Assembly: GCF_001548375.1 (NCBI RefSeq)
Contig: NZ_AP017297.1
Location: forward strand, 12,303 to 76,302
Direction of reading: 5' to 3'
DNA length: 64,000 nt
Origin: Nostoc sp. NIES-3756
GTDB taxonomy: Bacteria; Cyanobacteriota; Cyanobacteriia; Cyanobacteriales; Nostocaceae
Both the position numbers and the translations under genes were made by a program. Below the pieces are notes generated by a model. It had not been told where the DNA came from. It searched no databases and saw only the letters and a program-made list of their open reading frames with translations. Positions 9,583 through 19,574 of this stretch are shown one piece after another. Numbering within the stretch: the stretch's first letter is position 1; each line of letters begins with the position of its first letter.

Positions 9583-10932
9583 TCAAGTTTCTAACCGCTC
9601 TCGAAAATACAGTTTATATAACTCACATCTGGGAATTACTTGATTGTCATGCCATTTAATCAATCCCATACTGTGCAGTTTGTACCCCTGGATTACACCT
9701 AACTGAACTGGTTCGTTCGTTGTAATTACCTGTTTAAATGCTGCTGCTAAGTCTGGCTGGTCTCTAAGAGTTACTAGAAGTGGACGCAGATGTCGTCCAT
9801 ATATTCCAGCATCTGTAGAAGCACTTTGTAAAAATTTCTCTACTGTTACCTCTGGGTGAGCAGCAAAATAAAATAGTGCCGACTGTACTAAACAAGGGTG
9901 TCCTCCAACCATTGCCATTAATTGCTGGGCTTGATTTCCATACCAATCTAATCGGTGCTTCTGCACCAACTCTTCTACTTGTGCTTGAGTAAATTCCTCC
10001 AATTCCACTGGTAGCCCAACATTGAAGGGTGATTGATTAATGTCTAGTCGCCCATAGTCTTCAGTACAGTGGACTACCACTAATCTTAGTTGCTCCCAAA
10101 TTTCAAGGTTATTGGCTTCTTCGTGCCAACTTCGTAGTAAATAAAAAAAGTCTTGAGTAACTTCAGGGTGCTGAAAAACACGGTCTATCCCATCTAACCC
10201 TAAAACTAAAGGATTGTCTTCTTGTTTCAGTAACACTTCAAAATATTTAGTGCAACTGGTCATGCTGCCTCTATCTTCATTCCAGTAATCATTTAATTGG
10301 TGTGAGGACTGCAACTTATCACTAATGTAAGTACAGAACCAGCGTAAAAACTTGTCCAAATCACTAAACTTTGCCTCTTCTACTTGCAGCAAGTTTAATC
10401 GAACTCGGCGATAGCCTTGCTTACCTGCATAGGCAAGAATCCTATCCAGTAGTGAAGTTTTACCCATTTGTCTGGCGGCTTTTATACGAATTAATGCTCC
10501 TGGTTGCGTAATTGCTTGATAACAGTCCGATTCAATTGGTGGACGCTCAATATAAAAACAAGAGTTTAAAGGGACTGGAGCCTCATAGTTAAATAGGTTG
10601 GTATCAGTGGAGGCTGTAGCTTGTGAGTTAATAAGCCATTCAGGATGTTTGGTATGGCGCAGCCACTCTAGCAGTTTTCCAAACTTGCCTGGCCCTTGGT
10701 TACGAGGATCAAGTTCAGGACAACCGCTAATTCCACCAAGCTTCTCATAAACCTTGGTCATGTGCTTTTTATAAACTTCAAGGCTTGTCTCTATAAGCTC
10801 ACATATTTCTCTATCATTCTTACGCCAATTTTCAGAAGCAAATCGAGTCAAGAAAACCTCTCTCGGCTTTCCATCAAGTTCATAACTATCGGCAATATAT
10901 TCTAGAAAAATTTGCCAATTTTTTAGTTTCAT
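9583..10932 (-). CDS. AAA-like (STAND) ATPase
   Basis: 449 residues. A helical N-terminal region (about 1-100) is followed by an AAA-like domain with a P-loop variant ARQMGKTSLL at about 153-162 and Walker B PLVLGLDGIDRV at about 241-252. A GGHPCLVQSALFY motif matches the same region of the neighbouring nSTAND protein, and a short winged-helix-like end follows. It has no WD40 repeats and no membrane span. It is the first gene of a three-gene operon, with 23 nt to the next gene. The N-terminal region may be a protein-interaction domain that links it to a partner effector. Cellular role unknown; a paired-ATPase signalling or defence module is an inference. Confidence 0.8.
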   Translation of the reverse strand: MKLKNWQIFLEYIADSYELDGKPREVFLTRFASENWRKNDREICELIETSLEVYKKHMTKVYEKLGGISGCPELDPRNQGPGKFGKLLEWLRHTKHPEWLINSQATASTDTNLFNYEAPVPLNSCFYIERPPIESDCYQAITQPGALIRIKAARQMGKTSLLDRILAYAGKQGYRRVRLNLLQVEEAKFSDLDKFLRWFCTYISDKLQSSHQLNDYWNEDRGSMTSCTKYFEVLLKQEDNPLVLGLDGIDRVFQHPEVTQDFFYLLRSWHEEANNLEIWEQLRLVVVHCTEDYGRLDINQSPFNVGLPVELEEFTQAQVEELVQKHRLDWYGNQAQQLMAMVGGHPCLVQSALFYFAAHPEVTVEKFLQSASTDAGIYGRHLRPLLVTLRDQPDLAAAFKQVITTNEPVQLGVIQGYKLHSMGLIKWHDNQVIPRCELYKLYFRERLET

Positions 10933-11303
10933 AGATGGTATTTATTATACGTAAATTAATCTTTTTATAGGAATTATATTTCTCTTTGAAAAAGATTATT
11001 TAGAAAATATCAATATTATACATCTATAGTTTGAATATAGATGGGAAATGAGTTTAATCCTTAAATAACTTACTACAAAAATTAAATATTTTAAATAGTT
11101 ATATTTATTTCCACTTGTATCCATATAGTAGAAACCTGATGAACTTAAATTTCTATAATCAATTCTACTTTATATGGGACTGACATGACTAATCAATACT
11201 ATTAGGATAAAAAACATAGCAATCAATGCTATAGACTCCTAAATCTATAAAGTTAGGCTGTCGATAAATAAAGAGCAATTACTCTTATTTTAAGGAGTTG
11301 TCT
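10933..11303. other. AT-rich divergent promoter region
   Basis: 371 nt between two divergent genes. It is very AT-rich and must hold promoters for both directions. No clear repeat or hairpin was seen apart from short A/T runs. Confidence 0.4.
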
Positions 11304-11681
11304 ATGTTCATAAAAATGATTTCTGTATTCAGCGTGGTGACAATTGGTATTTTATCCACACAGTTTCCATCTCATGCTGAAGTGCAAACATCAATAGGTA
11401 GAGCGAGAAGTAACTGTCCAGCTATTTCACACGATAAAAATCAAGAAACTGTAGATAGCATAATCAACAGTCCATTTGCTAAAAAACTTCAGAGTAATGT
11501 TAATAAACCTGGAGATAACACACAAGAAATCCGTTTTCCCATTAAAAAAATTTGGTGGTGTGTTAAATGCGAATCTGGTGTTAGGAGAAGTGTGAAAGCA
11601 TATACAGAAGTAGATGCAGGACTCGCAGTGTGTGGTGTTCAAAACTTGACTGTGAGGAGAGGTAAATGTCCAGAACTCTAA
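11304..11681 (+). CDS. Small secreted protein with signal peptide
   Basis: 125 residues from ATG 11304, with AAGGAG 6 nt upstream. A TTG at 11298 directly abuts that site and is rejected. Residues 1-24 form a signal peptide (hydrophobic core VFSVVTIGILS, cleavage after SHA). The mature part has four cysteines (NCP, WWCVKC, AVCGV, GKC), suggesting disulfides in the periplasm. I do not recognise the family. It is a single gene with its own upstream region and about 1.1 kb of noncoding DNA after it. Confidence 0.7.
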   Translation: MFIKMISVFSVVTIGILSTQFPSHAEVQTSIGRARSNCPAISHDKNQETVDSIINSPFAKKLQSNVNKPGDNTQEIRFPIKKIWWCVKCESGVRRSVKAYTEVDAGLAVCGVQNLTVRRGKCPEL

Positions 11682-12838
11682 TTTAGTTTAGTGTGTAGGT
11701 TGGACTAATACTCTTGTTACCCAAAACTAAGTTTTTGCTTCAGCCTACTTATTGTCTTTATAGCATAGAGCCGATATCCCGATACTGTTGGCGAACGTAC
11801 TACATATTTGTAAATCTAAGTATTACGTAAACTCAAATCTTCAATCTGTCGTTACGGTTTTTAGTTGTAATACTTTTGTTTATGCGTTTGTAACACTTTC
11901 GCCAACAGTATCAGATACGCGGCGGCCACCCCACTTCGCCAACAGTGTTGGACACTCGGCTGTAACCCTACCCCTCTGCTTGGCACTATGCAAAGTTTGT
12001 ATGGAGTAGCACTAGCATCCTGTATAAAAACAATAGAGTGATAACTGCTCAATCAGCCAATCTATGTACACAGATTGGAATCTGTTCTCTAACGTACCAA
12101 TATAAACATAAATCTGCAATGACTCGTAACAGCGACAGCTTATTTACCTTTGAAAGTACAGCAGATTTTACAAACTTTAATAGCAAACATCTCTTGAAAG
12201 TTTGTATAGAGGATAGTCAATTAAAAAATTTTCTACCATATTTTTTTACCTTAATTTTAGAGAAAAAATTTAATAAAAAATTAATAAACCTAACTGACCC
12301 CATTTTGTAAAAACGAGAGCATAGATTTGTTTGGATAGGCATAACTATTTAACAACCAGTTAGCAATTATGACTAAAATTAGATTTTTTCAAATTTTAGT
12401 CCGAAAAAAGATATTTATGTCCCAAAACTGGACATTTACGCAATAAATCTGGTTTATTTATTGCAGAGTTCGGATAAAATAGATGAAAAGTGTACTATTT
12501 GCCTCTATATAAGTCTGTAATAAAAGTAAATGAATAAAATTAAAGTAAAATTTATTTGTATAGAAAGAAAAATATAAAAGGCTTTTTTACATATTTAAAA
12601 TATTTTGTCAACTATTATTAGTATTGAAAAAGGGATTTAAGCCGATTTTAGTAGTAAATAAATATATAGAAAATTAAAATAATTTTGCTAAGAATGTTTT
12701 GTGCTAAAGAGTTGTACTAGAGTTTTTTTTATTGTTCCTTTGCAGAATAATTAGGTTGGTTGGCAAAAAATACCTTATTCCTAACAGTAGAAATTTATTA
12801 GGGCAAAGGACAGTTAAGCAAATTTATTACTCTTCCTT
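11682..12838. other. Noncoding stretch with dispersed inverted repeats before the conjugation operon
   Basis: A 15-nt sequence GATACTGTTGGCGAA at 11781-11795 recurs inverted at 11898-11912, and a shortened inverted copy lies at 11935-11948. The rest is AT-rich, especially 12500-12830, and probably carries the promoter of the conjugation operon. Frames of 73 and 90 codons here look spurious. Confidence 0.45.
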
Positions 12839-13327
12839 ATGGAAAGAAAGATTTTCCCTTTGACTTTGGCTACGCTCAAAGCATCTACATCAGCTGCAAA
12901 TCGAGCAGATAGTAGAGTAAGAAAAAATCAAGTCCCTCAAAGCTTATTTCAATCGTTTTTTAAAGTACGTTGGCAATTAGTTTCAGTCGCAACTACACTT
13001 CTAATTGCATTGCAATCAAGAGCAGCTAGAGCAGATTCAATATTTAGCAACGCTGAGAAAGCAATGACCTGTGTAATTACTAGCGCCTCATCTGGTGGAA
13101 CTATTAATAATGCAGTGTTGACTAACTTACCAATAATTCTGTTTACGTCACTAACCATAGTTTTGTTTGGATACTTCTGCTTTTCTGTTTACCAAGGAGT
13201 GGCGGCTTATGGACGTGGAGAGGAAGTTAGTAACGTTATACAACAACCAATTTTCACCTTCATATCAGTGATATTAATTGTGGTATTCCAGTCATTGCTA
13301 TTTGGTGGTAACGCAATTTGCACCTAA
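12839..13327 (+). CDS. VirB2-like pilin of the type IV secretion system
   Basis: 162 residues. A long N-terminal leader with a hydrophobic stretch (LVSVATTLLIALQSRAARA) ends in an ARA cleavage site. Two membrane segments follow, at about 93-118 and 132-155, separated by a short basic loop (YGRGEE). This matches the VirB2/TrbC pilin plan, although the protein is a little longer than usual. It is the first gene of the conjugation cluster, just before virB4, as in many VirB operons. A cysteine near each end of the mature part (TCVIT, NAICT) could form a disulfide. It is assigned by topology and position, since pilins diverge quickly. Confidence 0.65.
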   Translation: MERKIFPLTLATLKASTSAANRADSRVRKNQVPQSLFQSFFKVRWQLVSVATTLLIALQSRAARADSIFSNAEKAMTCVITSASSGGTINNAVLTNLPIILFTSLTIVLFGYFCFSVYQGVAAYGRGEEVSNVIQQPIFTFISVILIVVFQSLLFGGNAICT

Positions 13328-13456
13328 GTTGAAGAATTTTTTAGGCAAGCATTTCAATCTGAGTTTGTCTAGATAGCTGACAAGTGCTTTCACCTTTATT
13401 TTTTAACAATTGCACTTGATATAACTTATCCATAATCTCCTTATTAATTAGGGGAT

Positions 13457-16400
13457 ATGGATACTTATGTGGGTATATCTTTCTCAAAAACTGCTGAAAG
13501 CTCTATGAGAGAAGAAATTAGAAAAGTCAATCAGAGCTTAGGCGAAAGCCCGAAGTTTGGCCCATTTACAGGCAGACAGTTTGTAATTTTCGCTGGCGTA
13601 TTCTGTCTAGTTTTTGGATTACTATGTTTAATAATTGGTTTAGATATTTTCTGGGGGCTAGGTTTTGCATTTTGGGCTAGTTTATCAGTAGCATTACTAT
13701 CAGGGGATCAGCCCCACATTTACTGGTCAAAAATATATCCAATTGTGCCGAGATGGACAAGAGGATATGCTACTTACACCTCACCACAACTGAAGAAAAG
13801 GATAGGGACTAGAAGAGTAAAATTAACACGTTCATCCAAGCCCAAAACCCTCAATCCCTTTGAAGATTGGTTAGATTTGACAACAATAGTCAGACTCAAA
13901 AAAGACTCTTACATTGTTGGAGCTTATCTGCTGAGTAAAAAGAATCTGACTGACAGTAGTAATACGTTGCAACTAATATTTGGATATACTTGTACTGGGA
14001 TTCATCCTATATTTAACTCAGAACAAGAAATAGAGGCAGTAGCCAGAGCTTTTGAGAGTGGCTGTAAAGAAATTCCTCAAGGAGAAAAAATCACCTTTAG
14101 ATGGAGTTCCTTTTGTGATGATAGTGACGCTGAACAGTATTTGATGCAGCGTATCAATAATTCATCTTCTCCAGAGTGCGAATTTCTAGATTGGGGAAGA
14201 TTAGCCAGGACTCAAAAGCTAACAAAAGATAGAGCGCGTAAGGATATCAAACTAAACATTTATTGGTCATTCACAATAACATCAGAAGCCTTAGAAACCT
14301 CAGACCCAGTAGATAAGTTTCTGGTGAAATTAGCTAACTTTTTGCAAAGGAGATTTACCGATTCAGGGATTAATCAACTAACTAAAAAGCGGTTTACGCA
14401 AATCTTAACTAAAGCCCTAGAAGCCTCATTAAGATACCAGCAGATTTTGACAGAGATGGGTTTAAATCCGCAACCCAAAACTGATAAAGATTTGTGGCGA
14501 GAGCTTTGTAAGAACATCGGAGCCAAAACCGTAATTGCTCCTCATACTCTAGTGTTTGATGAGCAAGGTGTCAGAGAAGAAATCGATGAGAAAGCTGTGT
14601 TTGATAAACCAATAGAAATTATCAACCAGCCACACTTAAGCTCAATCATATTGAACAATGGAGTACCATTTGCAGATAAGCGTTGGGTATGCTTACAAAC
14701 AGGAGATGATAAGAAATTTGTGGGAGTAATGGTACTGACCCGCAAACCAGAGATTTTTGCTTCTACCAAACATCAAATTCGATTCTTGTGGGATTTACTT
14801 TCACGCAACAACATTTTTGATGTCGAGGTAATCACAGAATTTTCCCCGGCTGACCGAGGAATAACCCGTGCAGCCCAGCAAATGATTACCAAACGTTCCA
14901 GAGCATTGGACATAAATGTGCAGCAGAAAAAATCAATAGATGTTTCTGCCCAAATCAATGTTGAGCGTTCAGTAGAAGCACAAAGACAACTGTACACAGG
15001 GGATGTACCACTAAATTTGAGTTTGGTAGTCTTGGTCTACCGCAACACACCAGAAGAAATAGATGATGCTTGCCGATTAATTTCAGGTTATATTTCCCAA
15101 CCCACAGAACTGACCCGTGAAGTGGAATATGCTTGGCTGGTATGGTTGCAAACCTTGTTAATCAGGCTAGAACCAATTTTGCTACGCCCGTACAACCGAC
15201 GGCTAACATTTTTCGCCAGTGAAATCTTAGGATTGACCAATATAGTCCAAAACAGTCCCGCAGATGAGCAAGGATTTGAGTTAATTGCTGATGAGAGTGA
15301 TTCACCCCTTCAGCTTGACTTATCAAAAACCAAAAATCTCCTAATTCTGGGTACAACAGGCTCAGGTAAATCAGTTTTAGTTTCGTCCATCATTGGCGAG
15401 TGCCAAGCTCAAGATATGAGCGTTTTAATGATCGACCTGCCTAATGATGACGGAACTGGTACATTTGGCGACTACACGCCCTATCACAACGGTTTTTACT
15501 TTGATATTTCCAAAGAATCTAATAACTTAGTGCAGCCTTTGGACTTATCAAAAATCCCCCCAGAGCAATGGGAAGATAGGCTTCAAGCCCATAGAAATGA
15601 TGTGAACTTGATTGTTCTTCAGTTGGTATTGGGTTCTCAAACCTTTGATGGCTTCCTATCTCAAACAATCGAGTCCTTAATTCCACTGGGAACAAAAGCC
15701 TTTTATGATCATCCCGATATTCAACGGCGCTTTGCTAAGGCCAAGAAAGAAGGGTTAGGTTCAGCAGCTTGGGACGATACACCCACCCTGGCAGACATGG
15801 AACACTTCTTTACCAAAGAGCATATCAGCCTGGGCTATGAAGATGAAAACGTTGACCGAGCGCTGAACTACATCCGTTTGCGGTTTCAATATTGGAGAAA
15901 TAGTAGCATTGGCAATGCCATCTGCCGTCCGTCTACCTTTGATACCGATGCCAAACTGATTACCTTCGCTTTGACGAACTTGCAGTCAAGTAAAGATGCT
16001 GAAGTATTTGGGATGTCTGCATATATCGCTGCATCCCGCCAATCCTTATCAGCACCTAACAGCGTCTTTTTCATGGATGAAGCTAGTGTATTGTTGCGGT
16101 TCGCAGCTTTATCCAGATTAGTAGGACGTAAATGTGCCACTGCCCGTAAAGGCGGATGTCGGGTGATGCTGGCAGCGCAAGATATTCTTTCCATCGCCAA
16201 TTCAGAAGCTGGGGAGCAGATTTTACAGAATATGCCCTGCCGTTTGATTGGGCGGATAGTTCCTGGGGCGGCTAAAAGCTTTACCGAACATCTAGGAATC
16301 CCCAAAGAGATTATTGATAAAAATGAGAGTTTTCGTCCCAATATCAAACAGCTATATACGCTGTGGTTGCTGGATTACAACAATAAGTATGTTCGCTGCC

Positions 16401-16561
16401 GTTACTATCCTTCCTATGCAATGTTGGCGTTAGTTGCTAATAGCAGAGAAGAACAAGCAGCGCGTGACAGATTTAAAACAATGTACCCTGACAAATTCAA
16501 ATGGGTAGCCGCATTTGCTAACTACTATGTGGAATGTATTAAGCAAGGTAAGCCTTTATGA
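13457..16561 (+). CDS. virB4: VirB4-type conjugation ATPase with N-terminal VirB3-like membrane part
   Basis: 1034 residues. The first 100 residues contain two membrane segments (FVIFAGVFCLVFGLLCLIIG and a second one ending LSVALLSG) and resemble VirB3/PrgI fused to VirB4. The CagE/VirB4 domain follows, with Walker A LGTTGSGKSVL at about 629-639 and Walker B VFFMDEASVLL at about 870. VirB4 energises pilus assembly and substrate transfer at the inner membrane. It overlaps the next gene by 4 nt (ATGA). The start at ATG 13457 has only a close GGGG before it; ATG 13505 is an alternative. No VirB11 gene was seen, consistent with the cyanobacterial MPF_C type as I recall it. Confidence 0.92.
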   Translation: MDTYVGISFSKTAESSMREEIRKVNQSLGESPKFGPFTGRQFVIFAGVFCLVFGLLCLIIGLDIFWGLGFAFWASLSVALLSGDQPHIYWSKIYPIVPRWTRGYATYTSPQLKKRIGTRRVKLTRSSKPKTLNPFEDWLDLTTIVRLKKDSYIVGAYLLSKKNLTDSSNTLQLIFGYTCTGIHPIFNSEQEIEAVARAFESGCKEIPQGEKITFRWSSFCDDSDAEQYLMQRINNSSSPECEFLDWGRLARTQKLTKDRARKDIKLNIYWSFTITSEALETSDPVDKFLVKLANFLQRRFTDSGINQLTKKRFTQILTKALEASLRYQQILTEMGLNPQPKTDKDLWRELCKNIGAKTVIAPHTLVFDEQGVREEIDEKAVFDKPIEIINQPHLSSIILNNGVPFADKRWVCLQTGDDKKFVGVMVLTRKPEIFASTKHQIRFLWDLLSRNNIFDVEVITEFSPADRGITRAAQQMITKRSRALDINVQQKKSIDVSAQINVERSVEAQRQLYTGDVPLNLSLVVLVYRNTPEEIDDACRLISGYISQPTELTREVEYAWLVWLQTLLIRLEPILLRPYNRRLTFFASEILGLTNIVQNSPADEQGFELIADESDSPLQLDLSKTKNLLILGTTGSGKSVLVSSIIGECQAQDMSVLMIDLPNDDGTGTFGDYTPYHNGFYFDISKESNNLVQPLDLSKIPPEQWEDRLQAHRNDVNLIVLQLVLGSQTFDGFLSQTIESLIPLGTKAFYDHPDIQRRFAKAKKEGLGSAAWDDTPTLADMEHFFTKEHISLGYEDENVDRALNYIRLRFQYWRNSSIGNAICRPSTFDTDAKLITFALTNLQSSKDAEVFGMSAYIAASRQSLSAPNSVFFMDEASVLLRFAALSRLVGRKCATARKGGCRVMLAAQDILSIANSEAGEQILQNMPCRLIGRIVPGAAKSFTEHLGIPKEIIDKNESFRPNIKQLYTLWLLDYNNKYVRCRYYPSYAMLALVANSREEQAARDRFKTMYPDKFKWVAAFANYYVECIKQGKPL

Positions 16562-17115
16562 AAAAGTTAGAAATTGCCACTGGATTTGCACAGTATAAAG
16601 TCTTGTTAGCGATTTTAGGAATTTTAACAACAGGGCTATCATTTGAAATCTGGAAATGGAATCAACAGCAGCATGAAAAGTATATTGCTGAGAAACAGAA
16701 AGCTTGTCAACAGTCCTTGGACATGGCTAATGAATATGTGGAAAATAATCGAGTATTAAGAAATACTTATTATGCGGCTATAGCGCAGGACACTTTCAAA
16801 GCGGAAATGAATCAACCAGGGATTAATACAGATTTTCAGGTTGATAAACATTACATTTTGATGTATTCCAAATCAGCATCTTTAATTCCAGAACAGCCAC
16901 GGTATGAGGGGGGTTTATTTAAAAGATTGTCTAAAGTGACGAATAAACGTCCTCCTGAACCATTAATGGTAACTGGGAAAAAATTATTAGGAAATAAAGC
17001 AGAAGTAGTGTCTACTTGCTCTCCTGTAACCTTGACAGTCTCGTTGGAGAATTTATATGAAATTGCCCAGCCAATTGATATTACACCTTATCAACCGCCG
17101 TTTAGCAGTTTTTAG
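16558..17115 (+). CDS. Conjugation-operon inner membrane protein, unknown family
   Basis: 185 residues. A single N-terminal membrane anchor (VLLAILGILTTGLSFEIW) is followed by a charged soluble part with a helix (HEKYIAEKQKACQQSLDMA). It overlaps virB4 by 4 nt and the next gene by 59 nt, so translation is coupled. I do not recognise it. Its place between VirB4 and the VirB5-like protein suggests a structural or accessory part of the mating channel. Confidence 0.75.
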   Translation: MKKLEIATGFAQYKVLLAILGILTTGLSFEIWKWNQQQHEKYIAEKQKACQQSLDMANEYVENNRVLRNTYYAAIAQDTFKAEMNQPGINTDFQVDKHYILMYSKSASLIPEQPRYEGGLFKRLSKVTNKRPPEPLMVTGKKLLGNKAEVVSTCSPVTLTVSLENLYEIAQPIDITPYQPPFSSF

Positions 17116-17815
17116 TAGCTTAATAGTTCTGTTTATATTGTTTTCAGCCTTACCTGCTAAGGCAAGGTCTTCTTTTTTGGATCAGCTTCAGCAAAATCTC
17201 GTTAGCTTAAAGACCTATATTGAGCAACAAAAACAAGAATTTAGCCAACAGTGGAAAGAATTGCATGGAGATTTAAGTGATGTCATTACTTCTACGGTAG
17301 GAGATTTAGGAATACCTGATCCCTTAAAATCAGGTAAAAAAATTAAGGTTATTATTCAACAGCAAGATACTGATTTAGTTCAAACTGACTCTCAAACGCA
17401 AGGTGAAAATGCTCAAAGAAATTGGCATCAATCTTATACTTATGGTCTGTCTCAATCAGTTTTAGGTAAAGAAGGACAAAAAACTCAAGCACAAGAAGCT
17501 GAAATGAGTAATGAAGCTTTGGGAACTTCATCTAATAATGCTGATGCAGTACAAAATGATGTCATTACTCAAGATATCTTAAAAAAGATGGCAGTCCAGA
17601 ATTTGCAAACAACGATTATTACAAAATCAATTCACAGCGAGGCGCAAAAACAGACTAGAGCTTTATCAGCAGCCAATATTAATTTGAGTGACATTTCAAG
17701 TAGATTAGACGAGCAAGCTAGAAAAGAACAGATTAATAGTAATTCTAGTGCCAAACAAATTATAGGTACGGCTGCTTTTGCTGATGCTTTTTGGGAACAG
17801 AACAATGCTAAATAA
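17057..17815 (+). CDS. Secreted VirB5/TrbJ-like conjugation protein
   Basis: 252 residues from ATG 17057, with GGAG 7 nt upstream. The signal peptide (LAVFSSLIVLFILFSALPAKA) is cleaved around residue 37. The mature chain is helical and rich in Gln, with long amphipathic stretches (FLDQLQQNLVSLKTYIEQQ). This and its position before the VirB6-like gene match VirB5/TrbJ, the minor pilus component. No catalytic motif is seen. The family call rests on topology and order only. Confidence 0.6.
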   Translation: MKLPSQLILHLINRRLAVFSSLIVLFILFSALPAKARSSFLDQLQQNLVSLKTYIEQQKQEFSQQWKELHGDLSDVITSTVGDLGIPDPLKSGKKIKVIIQQQDTDLVQTDSQTQGENAQRNWHQSYTYGLSQSVLGKEGQKTQAQEAEMSNEALGTSSNNADAVQNDVITQDILKKMAVQNLQTTIITKSIHSEAQKQTRALSAANINLSDISSRLDEQARKEQINSNSSAKQIIGTAAFADAFWEQNNAK

Positions 17816-18857
17816 TTTAACTAATTTCTTGTATTTATTAGAAGTTACTGGAGATACAAATGCAGAAGATATAGTTGATGGTGCTATTAATGGTTCTCGC
17901 ATGGTTGTATCTTCATTTAATCAAGACTGGCAAGATTTGGCAAACGGTCAAAGTGAAGTTTTTAAAGCAGTAGTAGCTGTTTCTGCTTTATGTGGAGTTG
18001 TGTTTGTTTCCTTTTGGTCTATTAGTTGGTACTCTAGGTTAACTCAGGAAGGATTCAGTAATGAAATCCTTAATGAAATGGTCTATCCATTGTTAGTCTG
18101 TCTAATGCTAACAGTTAATAATGGACATTTACTAGCTAGTACATCTTTGATGTTTCGTAATGTAGCAGTTGGGTTAAATGACAAAGTATTAAGTATTACG
18201 CGAAACGGTATTACTTTAAGAGATGCTATTCGTACTACTAATATGGATCAGGCATTTGCACTTTCAGCCCAAGCGCAAATGCAAGAATGTTTACAGAAAC
18301 CAACAGAAGCGAAAGATGAACAAGGGAACGTAATAAATCCACAAGATATTTGTAAGGAAGAGAAAATCAAACAAATTAAAAAGAATGCTCAAAAATATAA
18401 AGAGAAGTATGGTTTATCTTCATATTCCAATAGCTGGAATCCGTTAGATATAGCTGGACAAACTGTTAACTCAATGGTGCAAGCACTGTCATGGATAATC
18501 TTTAGTGGCTTACAAGCAGCATTTCAATACACTGTGCAAGTAGCATTTTTGATGAATGCCTACATCGCACCCATCTTTCTAGTGCTGTCACTTTTCCCGT
18601 TTGGAGCTAAACCTATCTATGCTTGGGTATCAGGATGGTTAGCTTTAACTTTGGTATTAATGTCTTACTCTATTGTTTGTGGAATTGCTGCTAGTGCAAT
18701 CGTCAATGCTAGTAACAATAACCCCTTGTTCTTACAGCTAATACAAGCAATTCTCTCGCCAATTCTGGCATTAGCAATGGGTGCAGGGGGAGGGATGGCA
18801 GCTTTCTCTTGTTTCTCTAGTAGTGGCAGGTTAATCTCAGGGAGGATATTCAGATGA
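17805..18857 (+). CDS. VirB6/TrbL-like polytopic membrane protein
   Basis: About 350 residues from ATG 17805; in-frame TTG 17778 and ATG 17784 would extend it. At least five membrane segments are seen, including AVVAVSALCGVVFVSFW, ALSWIIFSGLQAAF, a long one around APIFLVLSLFPFG, LALTLVLMSYSIVCGIAA and the Gly/Ala-rich end LALAMGAGGGMAAF. Between them lies a charged loop of about 70 residues. VirB6/TrbL forms the inner-membrane pore of the mating channel. It overlaps the VirB5-like gene by 11 nt and the next gene by 4 nt. Confidence 0.75.
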   Translation: MLNNLTNFLYLLEVTGDTNAEDIVDGAINGSRMVVSSFNQDWQDLANGQSEVFKAVVAVSALCGVVFVSFWSISWYSRLTQEGFSNEILNEMVYPLLVCLMLTVNNGHLLASTSLMFRNVAVGLNDKVLSITRNGITLRDAIRTTNMDQAFALSAQAQMQECLQKPTEAKDEQGNVINPQDICKEEKIKQIKKNAQKYKEKYGLSSYSNSWNPLDIAGQTVNSMVQALSWIIFSGLQAAFQYTVQVAFLMNAYIAPIFLVLSLFPFGAKPIYAWVSGWLALTLVLMSYSIVCGIAASAIVNASNNNPLFLQLIQAILSPILALAMGAGGGMAAFSCFSSSGRLISGRIFR

Positions 18858-19570
18858 GATTACTTGATAAAAAGGAAATAAATTTTGCTCCCTTACTATC
18901 AATAGGACAGACCATCGTTTTAATATTGATTTTTTTAATAAGTGTAGCCAATTCAGGTAGATTGGGGAAGATTGCCAGCAGTAAACCAACTCTAGTTGAG
19001 TTACAGGATGGAACATCTATTAGAGCCATTCCCATCGGAGAAAAAGAGCGTACTGACCAAGCAATTATGGATTTTGTAGGTCGGACGATGATGAATTTGA
19101 TGAGTTGGAATGCTTTACCGAAATCATCAGATGAAAACTTAGATCCAAGAAACCTAAAGCTTGACCCTGGTGTGCAGATAGCCGAGAAGAAACTAACCAC
19201 AAATACTTGGGGTACAGGATTTGCATTATCTGAGGATTTTCGCGCTAGTTTCTTACGAGAAATAGCAGCCTTAACCCCATCTGATGTATTTACAGGTGAT
19301 ACACAATCAGCCTTATTAGTGCGTTATCTGTCACCTCCTGAAAAAATATCAGAAGGGAAATGGCGAATAGATATGGTTGCTAATTTGGTGGTTTTTAAAG
19401 GCAAAGACCAATCAGGTAACGCAATTTCATTTAATAAGACTGTTTTTGTCAGAGCAATTGATACTCCACCATTACCAAATAATCCTTCAGTACAACTTTT
19501 AGCTGCTTATAACGCGCGAAAAGCAGGAATGGAAATATATCGGATTCAAGACTTAGATTTAGGAAGGTAG
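18854..19570 (+). CDS. VirB8-like inner membrane conjugation protein
   Basis: 238 residues. A short cytoplasmic start, one membrane segment (IGQTIVLILIFLISVANSG, about 17-35) and a periplasmic domain of about 200 residues with alternating strands. This is the plan of VirB8, whose NTF2-like domain bridges VirB10, VirB9 and VirB5. It overlaps the VirB6-like gene by 4 nt (ATGA) and precedes the VirB10-like gene by 4 nt. Sequence alone does not prove the NTF2 fold. Confidence 0.65.
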   Translation: MRLLDKKEINFAPLLSIGQTIVLILIFLISVANSGRLGKIASSKPTLVELQDGTSIRAIPIGEKERTDQAIMDFVGRTMMNLMSWNALPKSSDENLDPRNLKLDPGVQIAEKKLTTNTWGTGFALSEDFRASFLREIAALTPSDVFTGDTQSALLVRYLSPPEKISEGKWRIDMVANLVVFKGKDQSGNAISFNKTVFVRAIDTPPLPNNPSVQLLAAYNARKAGMEIYRIQDLDLGR

Positions 19571-19574
19571 CTTT

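Noticed and set aside
11788..12009. 73-codon ORF over the TGTTGGCGAA repeats
   Set aside because: It overlaps the inverted repeats and its sequence has no domain-like pattern.
12038..12310. 90-codon ORF before the conjugation operon
   Set aside because: AT-driven composition and no clear ribosome site; the surrounding DNA is noncoding.
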